33,493 bases of DNA, taken from Burkholderiales bacterium (lineage in GTDB: Bacteria > Pseudomonadota > Gammaproteobacteria > Burkholderiales > Casimicrobiaceae). Shown here piece by piece: positions 8,464 to 18,083 of the stretch. The position numbers and the translations under genes are program-made. Below the pieces are notes generated by a model. It was not told the origin of the DNA, did no database searches, and saw only the letters and a program-made list of their open reading frames with translations. The stretch covers positions 1 to 33,493 of the forward strand of contig JAICUU010000012.1 of the NCBI GenBank assembly GCA_025935675.1, read 5' to 3'. The first letter of the stretch is position 1, and each line of letters starts with the position of its first letter.

Positions 8464-9138
8464 TCATCCGCGGATGGCGGCGCGGATCAGCTCCTCGGCG
8501 CCGTTCCAGATGATCTGCACGCCGATGCACAGCAGGATGAACGCGGACAGGCGCATCAACACGCTCGTGCCGGTGCGCCCGAGCCGCGCGAGCACGCGAT
8601 CGGCGTAGCGATAGGCGAGATAGACGGACACCGCCACGGCGAGGATGCCGACCGCGTGCGCGACCACGATGACGAGCAGCGGGCGGAGCTCGCGCGGCTG
8701 GTTGGCGCCGAGCGTGATCGCCACCGAGATCGCACCCGGCCCGACGGTCAGCGGCATCGTCAGCGGATAGAACGCGCGCTGCGCGAGGTCGTCGGCGGTG
8801 GCCGCGTGCGCGGCATCGCGGGCAGGCGATGCGCCAGGCTCGTCCTGGTTGAGGAGCGACCAGCCGATCGAGCAGACGACGAGCCCGCCGGCGATTCGCA
8901 CGACGCCGATCGAAAGCCCGAGGAAGTCGAGGACGTAGGCGCCGATCAGGATCGACGCGAGCAGCAGCAGGAAGCCGTACCAGGCGACGCGGCGCGCCAT
9001 CGCCGTGCGCTCGTCGCGATCGAGATCGGCGGTCTTGAGCAGGAACACCGGCGCGCAACCCAGCGGGTTGACGATCGGCAACAGGCTCGCGAGCGCGATC
9101 AGCGCGGCGTCGATGAACTGGCGGGCGTCGGCGATCAT
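8464..9138 (-). CDS. MarC family (UPF0056) integral membrane protein
   Basis: Multi-TM; ALASLLPIVNPLGCAPVFL near N-terminus and PLTMPLTVGPGAISVAITLGA, typical of MarC family. Confidence 0.85.
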   Translation of the reverse strand: MIADARQFIDAALIALASLLPIVNPLGCAPVFLLKTADLDRDERTAMARRVAWYGFLLLLASILIGAYVLDFLGLSIGVVRIAGGLVVCSIGWSLLNQDEPGASPARDAAHAATADDLAQRAFYPLTMPLTVGPGAISVAITLGANQPRELRPLLVIVVAHAVGILAVAVSVYLAYRYADRVLARLGRTGTSVLMRLSAFILLCIGVQIIWNGAEELIRAAIRG

Positions 9139-9269
9139 CGGTTCCGGAACGGAAAGCGCGCGGGAATCCGGCGCGGTGAGGGACGTACACTAGCACGCCG
9201 GATCGGCGCCGCCGCGACCGGATCGGCACGCGCACCGGGTGGCAACGTTCCGCCAGACCCGCCTCCTCG

Positions 9270-10034
9270 ATGACCGCGACGCCACGCCCGCTCTACGGAT
9301 TCCACGCCGTCACGGCGCGGCTGCGCGCGCATCCGCAATCGATCCGCGCGCTCCATGTGGCCGCCTCGCGCCGCGACGCGCGCATCGCGGAGCTCGTCGC
9401 GCGCGCACGCTCGGCCGGCATCGCCATCGCCACCGCCGACGAGGCGCGCCTCGCCGAGCTCGCCGGCACGGCGCGGCACCAGGGCGTCGTCGCGCTGGTC
9501 GATGGCGGCCTTCCCTACGTGACGCTCGACGACGTGCTGGAAGCGCCGGCGAGTGACTCGCCGCTCCTGCTGCTCGTCCTCGACCAGGTGACAGATCCTC
9601 ACAACCTCGGCGCCTGCCTGCGCTCGGCCGATGCGTTCGGCGTGCAGGCGGTGGTCGTGCCCAAGGACCGTGCGGTGGGCGTCAACGCTACGGTTGCCAA
9701 GGCAGCCTCGGGCGCCGCCGACACCGTGCCGGTCGTGGCGGTGACGAATCTTGCGCGGGCGCTGCGCGACCTCAAGGACCACGGCGTCTGGGTGATCGGC
9801 GCCGACGCCGGCGGCGAGTCGCTCTTCGACGCCGATCTCGCCGGTCCCATCGCCTGGGTGCTCGGCGCCGAAGGCGAAGGGCTGCGGCGGCTCACCCGTG
9901 AATCCTGCGACCGCATCGTCGGCATTCCGCTGGCGGGCAGCGTCGAAAGCCTCAACGTGTCGGTGGCGGCGGGCATCTGCCTCTATGCGACCGCGCAGGC
10001 GCGCGCGAGGGGCGGCCGGGCGGTCCCGCGCTGA
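9270..10034 (+). CDS. rlmB: 23S rRNA (guanosine-2'-O-)-methyltransferase RlmB (SpoU family)
   Basis: LYGFHAVTARLR..., VLDQVTDPHNLGACLRSADAFGVQAVVVPKD, VLGAEGEGLRRLTRESCDRIVGIPLAGSVESLNVSVAAGICLY (SPOUT motifs). Confidence 0.93.
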   Translation: MTATPRPLYGFHAVTARLRAHPQSIRALHVAASRRDARIAELVARARSAGIAIATADEARLAELAGTARHQGVVALVDGGLPYVTLDDVLEAPASDSPLLLLVLDQVTDPHNLGACLRSADAFGVQAVVVPKDRAVGVNATVAKAASGAADTVPVVAVTNLARALRDLKDHGVWVIGADAGGESLFDADLAGPIAWVLGAEGEGLRRLTRESCDRIVGIPLAGSVESLNVSVAAGICLYATAQARARGGRAVPR

Positions 10035-10109
10035 CGGCGCCCGCCCGCGGCTTGGGCTATCATCGCCGCCGTCGCGCCGGGCCACCGGCGCCCAACCGCC
10101 GAGGTCGCC

Positions 10110-11729
10110 ATGCGTATTACCAACGTCGTGTCGCGCACGTCGCTCGCGTGCGCCGTTGCGCTCGCGGCCTTCGCCGCGGCGCCAGCAGCGCTCGCCAAGG
10201 GCACGCTCGTCTATTGCTCGGAAGGCAGCCCCGAGGGCTTCCAGCCGCAGTTCTTCAGCACCGGCACGACGTTCGACGCGGTATCCGTGCCGATGTTCAA
10301 CCGCCTCGTGCAGTTCGACACCGGCACCACCGACGTCGTGCCGGCGCTCGCGACGTCGTGGACGGTATCGCCCGACAGCAAGGCCTACACGTTCAAGCTG
10401 CGCAAGGGCGTCAAGTTCCATTCGAACGCGCAGTTCAGGCCGACACGCGACATGAACGCCGACGACGTCGTGTTCTCGTGGAGCCGGATGGCGGACGACG
10501 CCAACCCGTTCCACCGGATGACCGCGGGCCAGACGTTCGCGTACTTCGACGACATGGGCATGAAGAACATCGTCGACAAGGTCGAGAAGGTCGACGACTA
10601 CACGGTGCGCTACACGCTGAAGCGCGCCGAGGCGCCGTTCCTCGCCGACATGGCGATGGACTTCGCGTCGATCCTGTCGAAGGAGTACTTCGACGCGATG
10701 CAGAAGAAGGGCACGCCCAACGCCGCCGACGTGTTCCCGATCGGCACCGGGCCGTTCGAGTTCGTCAGCTACCAGAAGGACGCCACGATCCGCTACAAGG
10801 CGTTCGACGCGTACTGGGGCGGCCGCCCGAAGATCGACAACCTGGTGTTCTCGATCACGCGCGACGCGACGACGCGCTACGCCAAGCTCAAGACCGGCGA
10901 ATGCCACGTGATGGCGTTCCCGAAGCCCGCCGACCTCGCCGAGATGCAGAAGGACCCGGCGATCGACGTGCTGCGCAAGGAAGGCCTCAACATCGGCTAC
11001 ATCGCGTTCAACGTCGAGAAGAAACCGTTCGACCAGAAGCTCGTGCGCCAGGCGCTCAACATGGCGGTCGACAAGGAGGCGATCCTCAAGGCGGTGTATC
11101 AGGGCCAGGGACAGGTCGCCAAGAACCCGATCCCGCCGATCCTGTGGAGCTACAACGACGCGATCAAGGACTACCCTTACGACCCGGCCAAGGCGAAGGC
11201 GATGCTCGCTCAGGCCGGCTATCCGAACGGCTTCGAGACGGAGCTCTGGTACCTGCCGGTGACGCGCCCGTACAACCCCGACGGCAAGCGGATGGCGGAG
11301 CTCGTGCAGGCGGATTGGGAGAAGATCGGCGTCAAGGCCAAGCTCATCACGTACGAATGGGCCGAATACCGCAAGCGCAGCAAGACCGGCGAGCAGAGCG
11401 CGATGATGTTCGGCTGGTCGGGCGACAACGGCGATCCCGACAACTTCTTCGTGCCGCTCTTGGGCTGCGAGGCGGTGAAGGGCGGCGGCAACGTCGCGCG
11501 CTGGTGCGACAAGCGCTTCGAGGACCTCGTCGTCAAGGCCGCGCAGACGCCCGACAAGGCGGCGCGCGCCAAGCTCTATGGCGAAGCGCAGGTCATCTTC
11601 AAGGAGGAGGCGCCGTGGATCACGATCGCGCACTCCGTGCGGTTCGACCCGATTCGCCGCGAGGTGAGGGGCTACAAGATGGACGCCACCGCGCACCACT
11701 ATTTCACCCACGTCGACATCGTCAAGTGA
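10110..11729 (+). CDS. Peptide ABC transporter substrate-binding protein (DppA-like, SBP family 5)
   Basis: Signal peptide; GTLVYCSEGSPEGFQPQFFSTGTTFDA, TFKLRKGVKFHS, NADDVVFSWSRM, VRQALNMAVDKEAI, typical of DppA-type SBPs. Confidence 0.92.
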   Translation: MRITNVVSRTSLACAVALAAFAAAPAALAKGTLVYCSEGSPEGFQPQFFSTGTTFDAVSVPMFNRLVQFDTGTTDVVPALATSWTVSPDSKAYTFKLRKGVKFHSNAQFRPTRDMNADDVVFSWSRMADDANPFHRMTAGQTFAYFDDMGMKNIVDKVEKVDDYTVRYTLKRAEAPFLADMAMDFASILSKEYFDAMQKKGTPNAADVFPIGTGPFEFVSYQKDATIRYKAFDAYWGGRPKIDNLVFSITRDATTRYAKLKTGECHVMAFPKPADLAEMQKDPAIDVLRKEGLNIGYIAFNVEKKPFDQKLVRQALNMAVDKEAILKAVYQGQGQVAKNPIPPILWSYNDAIKDYPYDPAKAKAMLAQAGYPNGFETELWYLPVTRPYNPDGKRMAELVQADWEKIGVKAKLITYEWAEYRKRSKTGEQSAMMFGWSGDNGDPDNFFVPLLGCEAVKGGGNVARWCDKRFEDLVVKAAQTPDKAARAKLYGEAQVIFKEEAPWITIAHSVRFDPIRREVRGYKMDATAHHYFTHVDIVK

Positions 11730-11734
11730 AGGTC

Positions 11735-11849
11735 CCCTCTCCCGCGCGCGGGAGAGGGCCGCGATTGAATGCCACTTCGCCCGCGCGCGGGAGAGGGTTG
11801 GAACCGAATGCTCCCTCTCCCGCGTGCGGGAGAGGGCCGGGTTGAGGGC
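11735..11849. repeat. Three tandem 39-bp units each carrying a 24-nt palindrome (REP-like)
   Basis: CCCTCTCCCGCGCGCGGGAGAGGG at 11735-11758 (perfect), ACTTCGCCCGCGCGCGGGAGAGGG at 11774-11797 (left arm diverged), CCCTCTCCCGCGTGCGGGAGAGGG at 11813-11836; starts exactly 39 bp apart. Confidence 0.9.
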
Positions 11850-11851
11850 CG

Positions 11852-12859
11852 ATGCTCCGCTTCGCGCTGCGCCGCCTCGCCCTCGTGGTGCCGACGTTCA
11901 TCGGCGTCACGCTGATCGCCTTCGCGCTGATCCATTTCATCCCGGGTGACCCGGTCGAGAACCTGTCCGGCGAGCGCGGGATGGACCCCGCGCGCCGTGC
12001 GCGGCTCCTTCACGAGTTCGGCCTCGACCGCCCGCTGCCGGTGCAATACGCCGACTACGTCGGCCACGTGCTGCGCGGCGACCTCGGCGCGTCGCTGACG
12101 ACCCACCAGCCGGTGCTCGACGAGTTTTTGGCACTGTTCCCGGCGACCCTCGAGCTCGCGTTCTTCGCGATGGTGTTCGCCGTCGTGCTGGGATTGCCGG
12201 CGGGCATGCTCGCGGCACAGAAGCGAAACACGCTCGCCGACTACGCGGTGATGGGCGCCTCGCTCGCCGGCTACTCGATGCCGATCTTCTGGTGGGCGCT
12301 GCTCCTGATCCTCACGTTCTCGGTGCAGCTCGGCTGGACGCCGGTGTCCGGGCGCATCGCCGTCGAGTACGACGTGCCGGTCGTCACCGGCTTCATGCTG
12401 GTCGACACGCTGCGCGCCGGCGACTTCGCGGCGTTCCGCTCCGCGGTCTCGCACCTCGTGCTGCCGGCGATCGTGCTCGGCACGATCCCGCTCGCCGTCA
12501 TCGCGCGGATGACGCGCTCGTCGATGCTCGAGGTGCTGCGCGAGGACTACATCCGCGCGGCGCGCGCCAAGGGCCTGTCGGTGATGGCGGTGACGATCGT
12601 CCACGCGCTGCGCAACGCGCTGATCCCGGTGATCACCGTGATCGGGCTGCAGGTCGGGCTGCTGCTGTCGGGCGCGATCCTCACCGAGACGATTTTCTCT
12701 TGGCCGGGCATCGGCAACTGGCTGATACACGGCGTGCAATCGCGCGACTACCCGGTAGTGCAGGGCGGCATCCTGCTCGTCGCCGCATTGGTGATCGGCG
12801 TCAACCTCGTCGTCGACCTCCTCTATGGCATCGTCAATCCGCGGATCCGCCATGGCTGA
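11852..12859 (+). CDS. Dipeptide/oligopeptide ABC transporter permease (DppB-like)
   Basis: MLRFALRRLALVVPTFIGVTLIAFALIHFIPGDPVE; EDYIRAARAKGLSVMAVTIVHALRNALIPVITVIGLQ (EAA motif). Confidence 0.93.
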   Translation: MLRFALRRLALVVPTFIGVTLIAFALIHFIPGDPVENLSGERGMDPARRARLLHEFGLDRPLPVQYADYVGHVLRGDLGASLTTHQPVLDEFLALFPATLELAFFAMVFAVVLGLPAGMLAAQKRNTLADYAVMGASLAGYSMPIFWWALLLILTFSVQLGWTPVSGRIAVEYDVPVVTGFMLVDTLRAGDFAAFRSAVSHLVLPAIVLGTIPLAVIARMTRSSMLEVLREDYIRAARAKGLSVMAVTIVHALRNALIPVITVIGLQVGLLLSGAILTETIFSWPGIGNWLIHGVQSRDYPVVQGGILLVAALVIGVNLVVDLLYGIVNPRIRHG

Positions 12860-13766
12860 CGCGACGGTCGCCAGCGACGGAACCGGCGCCGAGCCGCTCG
12901 ACGCGGTGCCGTCGCGCGCCCGCGCGTTCATCGCGAGCTACGCGCAGAACCGCGGCGCGGTCGCCGGCCTCGTGCTGGTCGTGCTGCTGATCCTGTGCGC
13001 GGCGTTCGCCGACGTGATCGCCCCGCACCCGCCTAACCTCCAATACCGCGACGTCACGCTCGCGCCGCCCGCATGGGCGGATGGCGGCTCGTGGCGCTTC
13101 CCGCTCGGCACCGACCCCGTCGGTCGCGACATGCTGTCGCGCTTGATCCACGGCACGCGGCTGTCGCTCGCGATCGGGCTCGTGTCGGTGGCGATCTCGC
13201 TCAGCCTCGGCGTGCTGCTCGGGCTCCTCGCCGGGTTCTTCCGCGGCCTTCTCGACACCGTGATCATGCGCGCGATGGACGTGATGCTCGCGCTGCCGAG
13301 CCTCCTGCTCGCGATCGCGGTGGTGGCGATCCTCGGGCCGGGCCTCGTCAACGCGATGTACGCGATCGCGATCGTGCTGCTGCCGCACTATGTGCGCCTG
13401 ACGCGCGCGGCGGTGATCGCCGAATCGGGCCGCGACTACGTGACCGCCTCGCGGATCGCCGGCGCCGGCAACGCGCGGCTCATGTTCGACACGATCCTGC
13501 CCAACTGCGCGGCGCCGCTGATCGTGCAGGCGACGCTCGGCTTTTCCAACGCGATCCTGGACGCCGCCGCGCTCGGCTTTCTCGGCCTCGGCGCGCAGCC
13601 GCCCACACCCGAATGGGGCTCGATGCTCGCGTCGGCGCTCGAGTTCATCCAGCGCGCGCCGTGGGTCGTCACCTATCCCGGCCTCGCGATCCTCGTGACG
13701 GTGCTCGCGTTCAACCTGATGGGCGACGGCCTGCGCGACGCGCTCGACCCGAAGCTGCGCCGCTGA
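12852..13766 (+). CDS. Dipeptide/oligopeptide ABC transporter permease (DppC-like)
   Basis: ATG at 12852 overlaps the end of the dppB-like gene; [52 protein letters not shown]. Confidence 0.92.
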   Translation: MADATVASDGTGAEPLDAVPSRARAFIASYAQNRGAVAGLVLVVLLILCAAFADVIAPHPPNLQYRDVTLAPPAWADGGSWRFPLGTDPVGRDMLSRLIHGTRLSLAIGLVSVAISLSLGVLLGLLAGFFRGLLDTVIMRAMDVMLALPSLLLAIAVVAILGPGLVNAMYAIAIVLLPHYVRLTRAAVIAESGRDYVTASRIAGAGNARLMFDTILPNCAAPLIVQATLGFSNAILDAAALGFLGLGAQPPTPEWGSMLASALEFIQRAPWVVTYPGLAILVTVLAFNLMGDGLRDALDPKLRR

Positions 13767-13774
13767 AGGCGACC

Positions 13775-14779
13775 ATGGCACTGCTCGACATCGAGGGCTT
13801 GAGCGTCGCGTTCGGACGGCCCGACTCGCCGATCCGCGCGGTCGACGGCGTCGACCTCGCCATCGAGCCGGGCGAGACGGTCGGCCTCGTCGGCGAGTCC
13901 GGCTCGGGCAAGAGCGTGACCGCGCTCGCGGTGATGGGGCTCGTCGATCCGCCGGGACGCGTCGTCGCGCGGCGTATCGCGTTCGCGGGCCGCGACCTCG
14001 CGGCGCTGACGCCGGCCGCGCGACGGGCGATCGTCGGCAAGGACATCGCGATGATCTTCCAGGATCCGCTCGCGGCGCTCGATCCCTGCTACACGGTCGC
14101 GTTCCAGATCGGCGAGGCGCTGCGCCGCCATGGCACGCCGGACGAGCGGCGCAGCGCGCGTCGGCGGCGGGCGCGCGCGCTCGAGCTTTTGGCGCAGGTC
14201 GAGATTCCCGACGCGCGCGCGCGCCTCGACGCGTGGCCGCACCAGCTTTCGGGCGGCATGGCGCAGCGCGTGATGATCGCGATCGCCATCGCCTGCAAGC
14301 CGCGCCTTTTGATCGCCGACGAGCCCACCACCGCGCTCGACGTCACCGTGCAGGCGCAGGTGCTCGAGCTCCTCGCGCGGCTCACGCGCGAGCACGGCAT
14401 GGCGCTCCTCCTCATCTCGCACGACCTCGCCGTGGTCGCGCAAAGCGTATCGCGCGTCGCGGTGCTGTACGCCGGGCAGGTGATGGAGGAGGGGCGCGTG
14501 CCGGCGATCTTCGCGTCGCCGCGACATCCGTATACACGCGCGCTGATCGACGCGCTGCCCGAGCACAATGTCGGTCGCGCGCGGCTCGCGGCGCTGCCCG
14601 GGGTCGTGCCGAGCGCGTCCGCGCGTCCGCCGGGATGCCTGCTCGCGCCGCGCTGCCCGCGCGTTCGCGAGCGCTGCCGGATCGAGCTGCCGCGGCCGGC
14701 GCATGGCGAGGGGTCGGTGCTGCGCTGCTTCTATCCGCTGGTGCCGCGCGGCGCGGTCGCCGCGGACATGGGCACATGA
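13775..14779 (+). CDS. Dipeptide/oligopeptide ABC transporter ATP-binding protein (DppD-like)
   Basis: Walker A GESGSGKS, signature LSGGMAQR, Walker [14 protein letters not shown]-terminal Cys cluster [15 protein letters not shown]. Start ATG at 13775. Confidence 0.92.
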   Translation: MALLDIEGLSVAFGRPDSPIRAVDGVDLAIEPGETVGLVGESGSGKSVTALAVMGLVDPPGRVVARRIAFAGRDLAALTPAARRAIVGKDIAMIFQDPLAALDPCYTVAFQIGEALRRHGTPDERRSARRRRARALELLAQVEIPDARARLDAWPHQLSGGMAQRVMIAIAIACKPRLLIADEPTTALDVTVQAQVLELLARLTREHGMALLLISHDLAVVAQSVSRVAVLYAGQVMEEGRVPAIFASPRHPYTRALIDALPEHNVGRARLAALPGVVPSASARPPGCLLAPRCPRVRERCRIELPRPAHGEGSVLRCFYPLVPRGAVAADMGT

Positions 14780-15732
14780 CGCTGCTCGTCGAAGCTCAGG
14801 ATCTCGCACGTCACTACACGGTGCGCCGCGGACTGTGGCGCAGCCCCGGCACCGTGCGCGCGCTCGACGGCGTGTCGCTTGCGATCGCCGGCGGCACGAC
14901 GCTCGCCGTCGTCGGCGAGTCGGGCTCGGGCAAGTCGACGCTCGCCCGCGCCGTGACGATGATCGAGGCGCCGACGGCCGGCACGCTGCGCATCGACGGC
15001 GTCGACGTCGGGCAAGCCGATCGCGCGGCGCTCGCGCGGCTCCGCACACGCGTGCAGATGGTGTTCCAGAACCCGTACGCGTCGCTCAATCCGCGCAAGA
15101 GCATCGCCGCGCTGCTCGGCGAGCCGCTCGCGATCCAGCGCGCGACGCTGTCGGCACGCGCGCGTCGCACGGCCGCGCGCGAGGCGCTGGCGCGCGTCGG
15201 CCTGGGTTCCGCGGCGCTCGACCGCTACCCGCACATGTTCTCGGGCGGCCAGCGCCAACGGATCGCGATCGCGCGTGCGCTGATGCTCGCGCCGGCGCTG
15301 GTCGTCGCCGACGAGCCGGTCGCGGCGCTCGACGTGTCGATCCAGGCGCAGGTGCTCAACTTGCTGATGGACCTGAAGGATTCGAGCGGCATCGCGTATC
15401 TTTTCATCACCCACAACCTCGAGGTGGTGCGCCACATCGCCGACGAGGTCGCCGTCATGTACTTCGGCCGGATCGTCGAGCGCGCCGCGAAGCGGACGCT
15501 GTTCGAGGCGCCTCGCCATCCGTACACGCAGGTGCTGCTGGCGGCGACGCCGACGCTCGCGCCGCGGCGCACGCCCACGCCGCCACGCGGCGAGCCGCCG
15601 TCGCCGCTCGCGCCGCCGGCCGGCTGCGCGTTCCATGGGCGCTGCCCGCTCGCGGTCGATCGCTGTCGCGTCGAGGTGCCGGCGTTGCGGCAGGTCGGGG
15701 AGACGTGGGTAGCTTGCCACCTGGCGGGGTAA
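14776..15732 (+). CDS. Dipeptide/oligopeptide ABC transporter ATP-binding protein (DppF-like)
   Basis: ATGA overlap with previous gene; [37 protein letters not shown]-terminal [15 protein letters not shown]. Confidence 0.92.
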   Translation: MTLLVEAQDLARHYTVRRGLWRSPGTVRALDGVSLAIAGGTTLAVVGESGSGKSTLARAVTMIEAPTAGTLRIDGVDVGQADRAALARLRTRVQMVFQNPYASLNPRKSIAALLGEPLAIQRATLSARARRTAAREALARVGLGSAALDRYPHMFSGGQRQRIAIARALMLAPALVVADEPVAALDVSIQAQVLNLLMDLKDSSGIAYLFITHNLEVVRHIADEVAVMYFGRIVERAAKRTLFEAPRHPYTQVLLAATPTLAPRRTPTPPRGEPPSPLAPPAGCAFHGRCPLAVDRCRVEVPALRQVGETWVACHLAG

Positions 15733-15861
15733 TTTATGGATTCCAAAAGAAAACTCGCGTATACCTGACGCGGCACTGCCTTGGCGGGCCGTCCGCAGCC
15801 TATCCGGGAGAACCGGGAACGCGCGCCGTCAAGATGTCCTGCCAAGTATTCGCGCGTCTTG

Positions 15862-15887
15862 TTTTGGCTCCATTTTTTGGCTCCATT
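15862..15887 (+). repeat. Perfect 13-bp tandem duplication (TTTTGGCTCCATT x2) at the 5' end of a permease gene
   Basis: 15862-15874 and 15875-15887 identical and adjacent; 13 nt is not a multiple of 3. Confidence 0.95.
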
Positions 15888-16863
15888 CATCCTCCGTCGA
15901 ATCCTACAATCGCTCGCCGTGCTCATCGCGGTGGCGTTCATCGCCTTCGCACTGTTCAATTTCACCGGCGACCCGGTGGTGTTCATGGTGGGGCAGGACG
16001 CGACGCAGGCCGAGAAGGACCAGCTGCGCCACGATCTCGGCCTCGACCGTCCGTTCGTGGTGCAGTTCGCGCGATTCGTCGGGCGCGCGGTCCAGGGTGA
16101 CTTCGGGCGCTCGCTGCGCCAGGGCCGATCGGTCGCCGAGCTCCTGAAGGAGCGCCTGCCCGCCACCGTCGAGCTCGCCGTCGTCGCGGCGGTCCTGGCG
16201 CTCGTCGTCGGCATCCCGCTCGGCATCTACACGGCGCTTCATCGCGACAGCCCGCTCGCGCACGCGGTGATGGCGGCGTCGCTGGTTGGCGTCAGCCTGC
16301 CGACGTTCCTGATCGGCATCGTGCTGATCCTCGTGTTCGCGGTGCGTCTCAAATGGCTGCCGTCGTTCGGCCGCGGCGAGACCGTCGCCATTGGCTGGTG
16401 GACGACCGGGCTCCTCACCGCGAGCGGCCGCAAGGCGCTGATCCTGCCCGCGATCACGCTGTCGCTCTTCCAGATGACGCTGGTGATGCGCCTTGTGCGC
16501 GCCGAGATGATCGACGTGCTGAAGAGCGACTTCATCCGCTTCGCACGCGCGCGCGGCCTCACCGAGCGCGCGATCCACTTTCGCCACGCGCTGCGCAACA
16601 CGCTGGTGCCGGTCATCACGATCACCGGGCTGCAGCTCGGCGCGATCATCGCCTTCGCGATCATCACCGAGACGGTGTTCCAGTGGCCCGGCATGGGCCT
16701 TTTGTTCATCCAGGCGGTCAACTTCGCCGACGTGCCGGTGATGGCCGCCTATCTCTGCCTGATCGCGCTGGTGTTCGTCGCGATCAACCTCGTCGTCGAC
16801 CTTCTCTACTACGCGGTCGATCCGCGCCTGCGCGTCGATCGCACCGCAACCGCCTCGACATGA
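15877..16863 (+). CDS. Peptide ABC transporter permease (DppB/GsiC-like), second cluster; start codon uncertain
   Basis: APFILRRILQSLAVLIAVAFIAFALFNFTGDPVVFMVG...; SDFIRFARARGLTERAIHFRHALRNTLVPVITITGLQ (EAA motif). Best in-frame starts near the domain are TTG at 15877 or 15859; see the finding on the 13-bp duplication. Confidence 0.85.
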   Translation: MAPFILRRILQSLAVLIAVAFIAFALFNFTGDPVVFMVGQDATQAEKDQLRHDLGLDRPFVVQFARFVGRAVQGDFGRSLRQGRSVAELLKERLPATVELAVVAAVLALVVGIPLGIYTALHRDSPLAHAVMAASLVGVSLPTFLIGIVLILVFAVRLKWLPSFGRGETVAIGWWTTGLLTASGRKALILPAITLSLFQMTLVMRLVRAEMIDVLKSDFIRFARARGLTERAIHFRHALRNTLVPVITITGLQLGAIIAFAIITETVFQWPGMGLLFIQAVNFADVPVMAAYLCLIALVFVAINLVVDLLYYAVDPRLRVDRTATAST

Positions 16864-18065
16864 CCTCTCCGACATCGCCCGCCGACCACATCCGCCAATG
16901 GCAAGCGGAGCTCGCGAGCTTTCGCCGCGACCTCCACGCGCATCCCGAGCTCGGCTTCGAGGAGCACCGCACCGCCGGCGCCGTCGCCGGGGCGCTCGCG
17001 CGCCTTCGCATCGAGCACGCGACGGGGATCGGGCGCACCGGCATCGTCGCGTCGGTCGCCGGGGCGTCGACCGCGAGCGGGCGCGCGATCGGGCTGCGCG
17101 CCGACATGGACGCGCTGCCGATGCACGAGGAGAATGCCTTCGCGCATCGCTCGACGATCGACGGCAGGATGCACGGCTGTGGCCACGACGGGCACACGAC
17201 GATGCTTCTCGCCGCCGCGCGCTACCTCGCGGCGACGCGGCGCTTCGACGGCATCGCGTACCTCATCTTCCAGCCGGGCGAGGAGGGCTATGCCGGCGGC
17301 AAGGCGATGATCGACGACGGCCTCTTCGAGCGCTTCCCCGCCGACGCCGTCTACGCGCTGCACAACTGGCCGAGCCTGCCGGCCGGCACGATCGCGGTGC
17401 GACCGGGGCCGATGATGGCGGCCGCCGACCGCGTGGAGATCCACATCGGCGGCCGCGGCGGCCACGGCGCCCATCCCGACCTCGCGATCGACCCGGTGCT
17501 GGTCGCGGCGCATATCATCACCGCCGCGCAATCGATCGTGTCGCGCAACGTCGATCCGGTCGACACGGCGGTCGTCAGCCTGTGCTCGATGCAGGCGGGA
17601 AATCCCGGCGCGATGAGCGTGATCCCGCGCGAGGCGCACCTCGTCGGCACCGTGCGCACGTTCAACACGGCCACGCAGGACATGGTCGAGCGGCGGCTGA
17701 CGGAACTCGCGCACTCGATCGCCGCGGCGTTCGGCGCGACCGCGCGGGTCGCGTACCAGCGCATCTATCCGGCGACGATCAACACCGACGCCGAGGCGAT
17801 CTTCGCCGGCAACGTCGCCGCGTCCGTCGTCGGCGAGGCCAACGTCGTGCGCGACCTGCCGCCGTCGATGGGCTCGGAAGACTTCTCGTTCATGCTGCAG
17901 GAGCGTCCGGGCGCCTACGCGCGCCTTGGCCAGGGCGGCACCGGCGAGGGCCACGGCGCGTTCCTGCACGACACGCGCTACGACTTCAACGACGACGTGA
18001 TCCCGATTGGCGCCGCCTACCTCGCGTCGCTCGCCGAGCGCGCGATGCCGCTCGACCCGCGCTAG
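16860..18065 (+). CDS. M20 family metallopeptidase / amidohydrolase (hippurate hydrolase-like)
   Basis: FRRDLHAHPELGFEEHRTA, GLRADMDALPMHEEN, MHGCGHDGHTTMLL, IFQPGEEGYAGGKAMIDDGLF, SMGSEDFSFML. Confidence 0.93.
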   Translation: MTSPTSPADHIRQWQAELASFRRDLHAHPELGFEEHRTAGAVAGALARLRIEHATGIGRTGIVASVAGASTASGRAIGLRADMDALPMHEENAFAHRSTIDGRMHGCGHDGHTTMLLAAARYLAATRRFDGIAYLIFQPGEEGYAGGKAMIDDGLFERFPADAVYALHNWPSLPAGTIAVRPGPMMAAADRVEIHIGGRGGHGAHPDLAIDPVLVAAHIITAAQSIVSRNVDPVDTAVVSLCSMQAGNPGAMSVIPREAHLVGTVRTFNTATQDMVERRLTELAHSIAAAFGATARVAYQRIYPATINTDAEAIFAGNVAASVVGEANVVRDLPPSMGSEDFSFMLQERPGAYARLGQGGTGEGHGAFLHDTRYDFNDDVIPIGAAYLASLAERAMPLDPR

Positions 18066-18083
18066 GGCTGCAAGGAACGCACG

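Noticed and set aside
9135-11711. 858-aa minus-strand ORF
   Set aside because: Overlaps rlmB, the SBP gene and the marC start; composition (HRHH, RRR, Asp/Arg-rich) is typical of high-GC antisense open frames.
11735-11849. CRISPR array
   Set aside because: Only three units, near-perfect palindromes, 15-nt related spacers and no cas genes; better explained as REP-like hairpins.
15736-15768. 10-codon leader peptide ORF (MDSKRKLAYT)
   Set aside because: Too short, no Shine-Dalgarno, no attenuator structure found; kept only as a note in the leader finding.
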